The position numbers were made by a program, and so were the translations under genes. This document shows, in pieces, positions 57,426 through 64,000 of a stretch of 64,000 bases of DNA (positions are counted from its first letter, which is position 1; every line of letters begins with the position of its first letter). The stretch is taken from the NCBI GenBank assembly GCA_021432635.1, contig MU270035.1, forward strand, positions 815,829-879,828. Reading direction: 5' to 3'. The notes under the pieces were generated by a model, which was not told the origin of the DNA, did no database searches, and saw only the letters and a program-made list of their open reading frames with translations. Source of the stretch: Thozetella sp. PMI_491. Taxonomy: Eukaryota > Ascomycota > Sordariomycetes > Chaetosphaeriales > Chaetosphaeriaceae.

Positions 57426-60377
57426 TTAACCGCTGCACATGATGCAGGACTCAGGGTTCTCGATGCTGCCTATAGATCATGAGGTAGTTAGCGTCGCATT
57501 CATGCAGATGCATTGTCGGGATAGGAAAGTGCTTACAGGCAAGGACAGCCTCAGAGTAGATATCCATCTCACGCTCCTTGCTCTCCTCCTCTGTGTCCTC
57601 CGACTGGCCGTCTTTCTTGCCGTTGAGCGCCGGCGAGCCAATTGACTCAGCCTTGACCTTGTCACTGGGCTCGGTGGGAAGGGTCTTGGGGCTTTCGCCC
57701 TCGTCCTGATCGGCCTTGAAAGTGCTGGGCTTGGCCGGGGACGCGACAGGACGGCTCTTGTCGACGGTGGGAGTAAGGGGAGGGGGGGTCGTGCTGGGGG
57801 TCGGGATGCCGTTGGCGTTAACCACACCGGCAAGCGACTCATCCTTCTTGGCATATGAGGGCCGGGGCACAGCGCTGCTCGCAGACGACATGTAGGTGCC
57901 CGAGGGCGGCGCGCGCTTCTTCAGGCCCGACGTCTTGCCAACAGCGCTATCCTGCACCAGAAGGGCCTCCTGGTCCACAGTGAACTGGATGGGCTGGGCA
58001 GCGGCCTGGGTGCGGAGGTAGTACATGCCCGTCTTGAGGCCGAGCTTCCAGCCGGTGAAGTGCATGCTGGTGATCTTGCCCATGCTGGGCTCGCGCATGT
58101 GGATGTTGAGCGACTGGGACTGATCGATGAAAGCACCACGGTCGGCAGCCATCTGCACGATGGTGCGCTGCGAGATCTCCCACACGGTCTTGTACAGGGC
58201 CTTGATATCGGCCGGGATGTTGGGGATGTTCTGGATGGAACCACCTTCGGCGATGATACGGTTCTTCATGTTGTCGGACCAGAGACCCATATCGACCAGG
58301 TCCTTGAGCAGCCAGGGGTTCACGACCTGGAACTCACCGGCAAGTACACGGCGCTGGTAGATGTTGGACGTGTAAGGCTCGAAGCACTCGTTGTTACCTA
58401 GGATCTGGGAGGTTGAGGCCGTGGGCATGGGCGCCATGAGCAAGCTGTTGCGCACGCCCGTCTCCTTAATCTTCTCCTTGAGAGCGTCCCAGTCCCAGAG
58501 GTCGCTGGGGGTGACGTTCCACATATCGTACTGCAGGATGCCCTGGGACACGGGTGAACCCTCGTACGTGGAGTAAGTGCCCTGCTCCTTGGCCAGGTCG
58601 GAAGAGGCCGTCAGAGCGGCGTGGTACAGGGTCTCGAAGATCTGCTTGTTGAGCTGGCGAGCCTCAGGAGACTCGAAGGGCATGCGAAGAGCCAGGAAGG
58701 TGTCCGCGAGACCCTGAATGCCAAGGCCGATGGGGCGGTGGCGCATATTGCTGTTGCGAGCCTCCGGAACGGGGTAGTAGTTCACATCAATGATCTTGTT
58801 CAGGTTGCGGATGACAACCTGGGTGACCTCGTGGAGCTTCTTGAAGTCGTAGACCCCCTCGTTGTAGTCGACGAAGGAGGGAAGGGCCATCGAGGCCAGG
58901 TTGCAGACGGCAACCTCATCAGGGGCACAGTACTCGACGATCTCAGTGCAGAGGTTGGAGTTGCGAATGGTGCCCAAATTCTTCTGGTTGCTCTTGCGGT
59001 TGCAGTGGTCTTTGTAGAGCATGAAGGGGTTACCCGTCTCGGTCTGGGCCTCGAGGATGGCGTACCAGAGCTTCTGGGCCTTGACCGTCTTGCGGCCGCG
59101 ACCCTCCTTCTCATACTTCTCGTACAGGGCCTCGAACTCCTCACCGTAGCAGTCGGCAAGGCCGGGGCACTCATTGGGACACATGAGGGTCCACTCGCCG
59201 TTCTTCTCGACGCGCTTCATGAAGAGGTCGGGGATCCAGAGGGCGAGGAAGAGGTCACGAGCACGGATCTCCTCCTTACCGTGGTTCTTGCGCAGGTCGA
59301 GGAACTCGAACACGTCGGCGTGCCAGGGCTCAAGGTAGATGGCGAAGGCGCCAGGGCGCTTGTTGCCGCCCTGGTCGACGTAGCGGGCGGTGTTGTTGAA
59401 GACACGGAGCATGGGGACAATGCCGTTGGATGTGCCATTGGTGCCGGCAATGTAGGAGCCGGTGGCACGGATGCGGTGGATGTTGAGGCCGATGCCACCA
59501 GCCATCTTGCTGATCATGGCGCAGGTCTTGAGCGTGTCGTAGATGCCCTCGATACTGTCCTCCTTCATATCGACAAGGAAGCACGACGACAGCTGGGCCT
59601 GCGGGGTGCCGGCGTTGAAGAGGGTGGGGGAAGCGTGGGTGAAGAACTTGTTGGACATGAGGTTGTACGTCTCGATGACACGCTCGACATTGTCACCCCA
59701 GATGCCGACAGCGACACGCATGATCATGTGCTGGGGTCGCTCGACGATCTTGCCGTCGAGCTTGAGAAGGTATGATCGCTCCAGGGTCTTGAAGCCGAAG
59801 TACTGGTAGTTGAAGTCCCGGTCATACACGATAGCCGAGTCGAAGTCCTCCTTGTGTTGCATGACGATCTCGTACGTCTCCTTGGCGATCATGGGAGACG
59901 GCTTGCCATTCTTGGGGTTGACATAGTGGTATAGGTCGCTGACGACCGACGACCACTGCTTCTTAGTCTGCTTGTGGAGGTTGGAGACGGCGATACGCGC
60001 TGCCAGGATGGCATAGTCGGGATGTGTGACGGTCATGTACGCCGCGGTCTCAGCAGCCTGTAATTGAAACGCGTCAGCACGCGTTCTTTGGCGTTTAATG
60101 GGCGGGGCAGGCGGCGACAACTTACGAGGTCATCCAATTGAACGGTGGTGACACCTCCGTAGACACCAGAGATCACCTTCTGGGTAATGGCTACCGGGTC
60201 GACATGGTCTACGTCCAGCCCATAGCAGAGGCGGGAGACACGCGCCGTGATCTTGTCGAACTGGACGCGCTCCTGGCGCCCGTCTAAAGCGAGTTAGGAC
60301 CCGAAACTCGAGATCTAGTCGTGGGGGAGGCACGCGTGGCACGAAGGAGGAGACTTACCGCGCTTCTTGACATACAT
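57426..60377 (-). CDS. rnr1: ribonucleoside-diphosphate reductase large subunit
   Basis: Exons on the minus strand are 60377-60359 (19 nt), 60283-60126, 60057-57537 and 57469-57426, giving 913 residues. This class Ia subunit reduces ribonucleotides to deoxyribonucleotides with the small subunit's radical and sets dNTP supply for replication. The N-terminal ATP-cone begins [17 protein letters not shown]. The catalytic barrel shows [33 protein letters not shown] (active-site Asn, Cys, Glu) and [18 protein letters not shown]. The extreme C-terminus, ESCIMCSG in the last exon, carries the swinging CxxC redox pair. A Pro/Ser-rich insertion of about 100 residues (about 750-880) precedes that tail, as in other filamentous fungi. 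Introns are 75, 68 and 67 bp. Missing the last 44-nt exon would lose the essential CxxC. Four ACGCGT boxes in the promoter and introns 1-2 point to MBF control. Confidence 0.98.
60069..60084. promoter_or_regulatory. two MluI cell-cycle boxes in RNR1 intron 2
   Basis: ACGCGT at 60069-60074 and 60079-60084, 10 bp start to start, so on the same face of the helix, inside the 68-bp intron 2. ACGCGT is the site for MBF (Mbp1/Res-Swi6 family). Confidence 0.55.
60332..60337. promoter_or_regulatory. MluI cell-cycle box in RNR1 intron 1
   Basis: ACGCGT inside the 75-bp first intron, 22-45 bp downstream of the start codon in the sense of transcription. Confidence 0.5.
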
Positions 60378-61195
60378 CGCGACGGAGGAGGTCTGACGAC
60401 AAGGCAAGAAGAGGAGGCAGGAGGGGTGGCGGAAGGGCGAAGTTTGAGGGCAGGAGGCCGCGGACGCGAAAGAATAGCTGCTTTAGAAGGGCAATGCAGC
60501 TTACATTCAAGTCACTGGCGACAAGGAGAGAGAAAATGCCGCGCGGGATCGACCTCTTTGCGGTTTGGATGCGATGGTGGTGATGGAAGGAGGAAGATGT
60601 CGGTGGGAAAGCGTGTTTCGTGCGGTGCCTCTTTAAGAGTTTCTTAGCCCGCGTTAAGACGCGTTTAGTGAGTCGCGTAACCCCTGTCCCACTTAACGCT
60701 GCTAGAAACAAACAGCCCACAGCTGGTCCGAGTGCCTGGATGCCCCACCAACCTGCCTGGGGAGCGCGTATGAGCAGGGGAGATAGGAACAAAAAAAAGA
60801 GCCATCACATGCAGGCGGGCTGCTCGCGGCCGCATGGCGTGCAGTCAACGCGAGATCTCTGGCGATCTCGATCTGGCTGGCTCTGGCCAAGGGCAGGGCC
60901 ATGTCCTAACAGCTCTAGGCATTACAATAGTACTAAGGAGTCTCCGAGACTGTCTCATTCTCACGGTTCTATCGCGAGTCCATTCCAAAGCTTCCGCCTC
61001 TGGGCCCGGCCACGGCTCCTCTGCTTCATTTTTTCTGTAGCCTTCGCCCCCCCTCTCTCCTTCCTGGTGCCTTGGCCCTCTGATTTCTAAGGCGGCGGCG
61101 GTCTATGGATTATGAGTCAACGGGCGGAATAACGTGGGAAAGAGTAGCCCCCCGCTGGGAATCCCGCGTCTGCTCACTCCAAGAGAGGGCAAAGG
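60378..61195. other. divergent promoter region of RNR1 and the TatD gene
   Basis: The RNR1 leader is CT-rich on its sense strand. An ACGCGT box lies at 60659-60664. No gene seen. Confidence 0.65.
60659..60664. promoter_or_regulatory. MluI cell-cycle box in the RNR1 promoter
   Basis: ACGCGT about 0.28 kb upstream of the RNR1 start codon, with a related TCGCGT 11 bp further upstream. It is positioned as in MBF-regulated RNR genes of yeasts. Confidence 0.65.
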
Positions 61196-62671
61196 ATGAG
61201 CATTCGAATCCCAGGCGCTGTATACAGAACTCTGTCGGTCAGGACCAAGTCCGTAGCGCGCACCGTCTCTTGCCCACAACAGGAGTACCACTGGCCGAAG
61301 TTTTCTTCCACCATGGCCGCCGCGGCTGTAAACGGCACGTCGACCGAGGCGCCAGGGACGAGCACAGAGGCCCAGGCTCCGGCTCCACCCCAGACCCAAG
61401 CATATAAGCCGCGATACATAGATGTCAGTGTACCCGTGGTGGCAGCATTTGTAAGCTCGGCAGCAGCTAACCGTTGAGCTTACGTGACAAAGATTGGCAT
61501 CAACCTAGCCGATCCCATCTTCCGTGGGCGCTACCATGGCACGCAGCGGCATCCCGACGACCTGCAGGGAGTGGTGAAGAGGGCCCGAGAGGTCGGATGC
61601 ACGAAGCTCATCGTGACCGGCTCCAGCTTCCGGAGCTCGCGAGACGCGCTGAAGCTGGCGGCAGAGTTCCCCGGCACCGTATTTGCCACGGCCGGCATCC
61701 ACCCGTGCACCAGCGCCATCTTCGGCGCCTCACACACACGGCACCATGACGAGGCCACCGACGACGAGGAGCACACGCCTGCGTGCGACCCAGATCCGTC
61801 TAAGCCCGCCCCGGACGCCGACGCAATTAACCCCAGCAAGAGCGCTGCCATCATGTCGGACCTAGAAGACCTGGTCCGCTCGGCCCGTGCCTCGGTCTCC
61901 GACGGCTCGGCCCCGGCGCTGGTCGCGTTCGGCGAGTTCGGACTCGACTACGACCGCTTGCACTACTGCTCGCGGGACCTCCAGAGGCATTCATTCGCCG
62001 CGCAGCTCCGCCTCGCCGCCGCGCTGAGCCCGCAGCTCCCACTATTCCTGCACTCGCGGGCGGCGCATGCCGACTTCGTTGCACATCTCAAGGAAGCCTT
62101 CGGCGACCGGCTCGAGCGGCTGGAGAAGGGCGGTGTGGTGCACAGCTTCACCGGCACAGTGGAGGAGATGCGCGAGCTGATGGACCTGGGCCTCTACATC
62201 GGCGTCAATGGCTGCAGCTTCAAGACAGCCGAGAACTGCGCCGTCGTCAAGGAGATCGAGCTGTCACGGCTCATGATCGAGACGGACGGGCCGTGGTGCG
62301 AGGTCCGGCCCAGCCACGAGGGGTGGAAGTACCTCATCGAGCCCAAGCCGGCACCGCCCCTGGCGGAGACCGAAGCTGCGGGGAATGCACCCGAGACCGT
62401 TGGGAACGCCGGTGCGGCCGAGGCCCCGGCCCCGGCGCCGCCCAAGAAGCAGGGCAAGAAGAACCAGAAAAAGGAGCCGGAGGTTCCTGAGCGTTTCAAG
62501 GTCGTCAAGAAGGAGAAATGGGAGGAAGGGGCCATGGTCAAGGGGCGGAACGAGCCATGCACAATAGAACGAATCGCCAAGATCGTGGCGGGTATTAAGG
62601 GCATCTCGGTGGAAGAGGTCTGCGAGGTGGCTTGGGCAAACACAGTCAAGGTTTTTGACGTAGACTCGTAG
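61196..62671 (+). CDS. TatD-family metal-dependent deoxyribonuclease
   Basis: Exons 61196-61423 and 61493-62671 encode 468 residues. TatD enzymes are TIM-barrel nucleases linked to DNA repair and apoptotic DNA breakdown. The barrel opens with YIDIGINLADPIF across the intron. Metal and catalytic residues are seen in AGIHPC, GEFGLDYDR, FLHSRAAH, VVHSFTGT and IETDGPWCE. An extra segment of about 85 residues (Ala/Pro then Lys-rich, near 370-440) precedes the conserved MVKGRNEPCTIERIA end. The intron (69 bp) starts GTCAGT and ends in AAAG. There are two starts: ATG 61196 adds 39 residues rich in Arg/Ser with little acid (MSIRIPGAVYRTLSVRTKSVAR), a plausible mitochondrial presequence. ATG 61313, in a strong ACCATGG context, gives a 429-residue form. 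Both may be used (inference). Confidence 0.94.
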
Positions 62672-62908
62672 ACTCGTAGACATATAATAGACCTGGGACA
62701 ATTCACATGCCGAATGTCGGACTAATCACACAATCGCGTTCGGTGAGCCCGCTGTGGCACGTCCAACAAATGTAGACGCGTCGGTCTTGTTCCATTAGGG
62801 TATCAGTACAGCTCTTATGCCCCGAGATAGCAACCGGTACTCCGAGTCCAACCCAACCTGTGCTCCAATGCTAGCTAATATGTACACGGCGAATAGGAAA
62901 CGCCCCTC

Positions 62909-64000
62909 TCACGACTGGCTGCCTCGTATCCTGCCGCTGCGGACGACCCCGACCGTGACACCCTCCTGCCCCGTCATCCAGCCTGGCATACGCTCCCCAT
63001 CAACAATCCCTTGCTCCACCAGACGGCGTATCCCTGCAAAAACATGAACGCCATGGAATGTCAGCCTGATCTCCGGCTTCCAAGACTCATCCGACTCGCC
63101 GCCTCCCTCTTCCTCCACGGCCTCCCGCCCTCGTTCCAGGGCGACCTCGACGTCACTGCGTCGTCCTGCTTTCCGGCTTGGCCTCCTCACCTGCGACACG
63201 CCCTCTCTCGGTTCTGCGTCGCGGTCCTCGGCTCCATTGGTGTCCGGGAAAGGGTCTTGCAGGGCGATATCTACCCTCTCGACGCCCTTTCCGTCGTCGA
63301 GTTTGTTCGAGTCCCCGAACCGCGCTCTCGCAATGAGCTTCGCCTGCTTCGCGAGGCGCTCGTCTTGCCTCGACCCCGGCGAGAGGGCCCGTTTGCGACT
63401 GGCGCCTCGAGGCTTGCGCGAGTCAGAGCTCTCATCAGAGAGCGGCGGCGTGGGCAGCACCGTTACTAAGGGCGAGAGGTGCTGCATCTTATCTGAGTAG
63501 AAACTCCAACCACCACCAGCTCGGTTCGTCCTATTGGGGCCTCTTCTATCCACGAGCTCCGCCAGGTTCTTAGTCGACAGATTAGTCGGCTTCAGCGTAA
63601 AGTGTTCCCGCGGCCGAGACAGCGCCTTGGGGATGCCTTCGATGATGAGGTTGTGGAGTGTCTTAGCATCGCCCGGCTGAAACATGACGTTCGTCTGCGC
63701 CTTCGATATGTAGACGTGGGGAGATGAATCGGGAAAGGCGACGTAGATGCTCCGCGACGAATCGAAGCTCCCGGCTCTCCCATCCGCGTCCTGGAGCGCA
63801 AGGGTGGTGTTGTAGGGCGAGTCCAGGACCAAGATGCGGAGGAGGGTGACGGGGAGCGACCCGTGGCGGTCGAAACAGTAATGGACCTTGACATCCGGGA
63901 GGACCTGAGTCTGCAGGGTCTGGAGGAACGACTGCGGGTGGAAGATGGGAAGAGCGAGCGACTCGAGGTCGGCCTCGGCCTCATCTTCGACGTCGGCATC
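62909..64000 (-). CDS. chl4: CHL4/CENP-N-like kinetochore protein (3' part, cut by window edge)
   Basis: The frame is open from the right edge to a TGA at 62909-62911, about 363 residues, with the N-terminus outside the window. The CHL4/CENP-N/Mis15 family is part of the inner kinetochore (CCAN/Ctf19 complex) and binds the centromeric nucleosome and CENP-L. The visible part has PIFHPQSFLQTL, a strand-rich core (VTLLRILVLDSPYNTTLAL, SIYVAFPDSSPHVYIS), a Ser/Arg-rich linker with PTPPLSDESSDS, and a C-terminal block RLTFHGVHVFAGIRRLVEQG followed by ERMPGWMTGQEGVTVGVVR. I recognise that end from filamentous fungal CHL4 proteins. An in-frame TTG at 63832 is not a start; the coding sequence continues upstream. 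The assignment rests mainly on the C-terminal block. Confidence 0.76.
   Translation of the reverse strand, partial: DADVEDEAEADLESLALPIFHPQSFLQTLQTQVLPDVKVHYCFDRHGSLPVTLLRILVLDSPYNTTLALQDADGRAGSFDSSRSIYVAFPDSSPHVYISKAQTNVMFQPGDAKTLHNLIIEGIPKALSRPREHFTLKPTNLSTKNLAELVDRRGPNRTNRAGGGWSFYSDKMQHLSPLVTVLPTPPLSDESSDSRKPRGASRKRALSPGSRQDERLAKQAKLIARARFGDSNKLDDGKGVERVDIALQDPFPDTNGAEDRDAEPREGVSQVRRPSRKAGRRSDVEVALERGREAVEEEGGGESDESWKPEIRLTFHGVHVFAGIRRLVEQGIVDGERMPGWMTGQEGVTVGVVRSGRIRGSQS

Noticed and set aside
58621-59775. 384-codon plus-strand open frame
   Set aside because: It lies entirely antisense to RNR1 and results from the strong GC3 bias of that gene. It is Leu/Val/Gly-rich with no family match.

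Overview
The window looks like nuclear DNA of a filamentous ascomycete, most likely a Sordariomycete (Sordariales-like). Genes carry short GT-AG introns (mostly 53-150 bp), often with CTAAC or CTGAC branch points. The gene set is typically fungal: a Cdc11-type septation scaffold, a Zn2Cys6 regulator, a 14-TM MFS pump, a CFEM/GPI protein, a fungal CaMKK, ALG2, RNR1 and a CHL4-like kinetochore protein. The genus is not resolved. I worked out exon structures by hand from reading frame, splice signals and family conservation. There is one assembly gap of Ns at 18052-18261.

Layout. (1) 1-18 kb is an accessory-looking block. It holds a gene-free 2.9 kb, a secreted protein of unknown function (3065-4027), an intact Tc1-like DNA transposon with 135-bp inverted repeats (4612-5954), and three large multidomain signalling genes: a kinase-pseudokinase (+, 6889-10403), a Gag-like/kinase/TPR protein (-, 10511-14972) and an ankyrin/membrane/vWA protein (-, 15880-17697). 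(2) 18.9-33.1 kb is conserved housekeeping: cdc11, ALG2 (tail-to-tail with cdc11) and a CaMKK-type kinase. (3) 33.1-43.4 kb is about 10 kb with no convincing gene, rich in homopolymer runs, ending in a TG/CG tract and one doubtful ORF. (4) 43.4-52.0 kb holds an MFS exporter and a Zn2Cys6 factor in the same orientation, then a DUF7514 protein and a CFEM protein converging on each other. (5) 52.0-57.4 kb is again empty. (6) 57.4-64 kb holds RNR1 (large ribonucleotide reductase subunit), a TatD nuclease and the 3' part of a CHL4/CENP-N gene cut by the window edge.

How the genes may work together. The three proteins at 6.9-17.7 kb combine two kinases, a dead kinase, protein-interaction repeats, a Gag-like domain, a membrane segment and a metal-binding vWA domain. 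They sit next to a fresh-looking transposon and a conserved gene, so they are the best candidate for an undescribed module, perhaps in recognition or stress signalling (inference). RNR1 has four MluI cell-cycle boxes (ACGCGT) in its promoter and first two introns, consistent with S-phase control by MBF. The MFS pump and adjacent Zn2Cys6 gene could be an exporter with its regulator.
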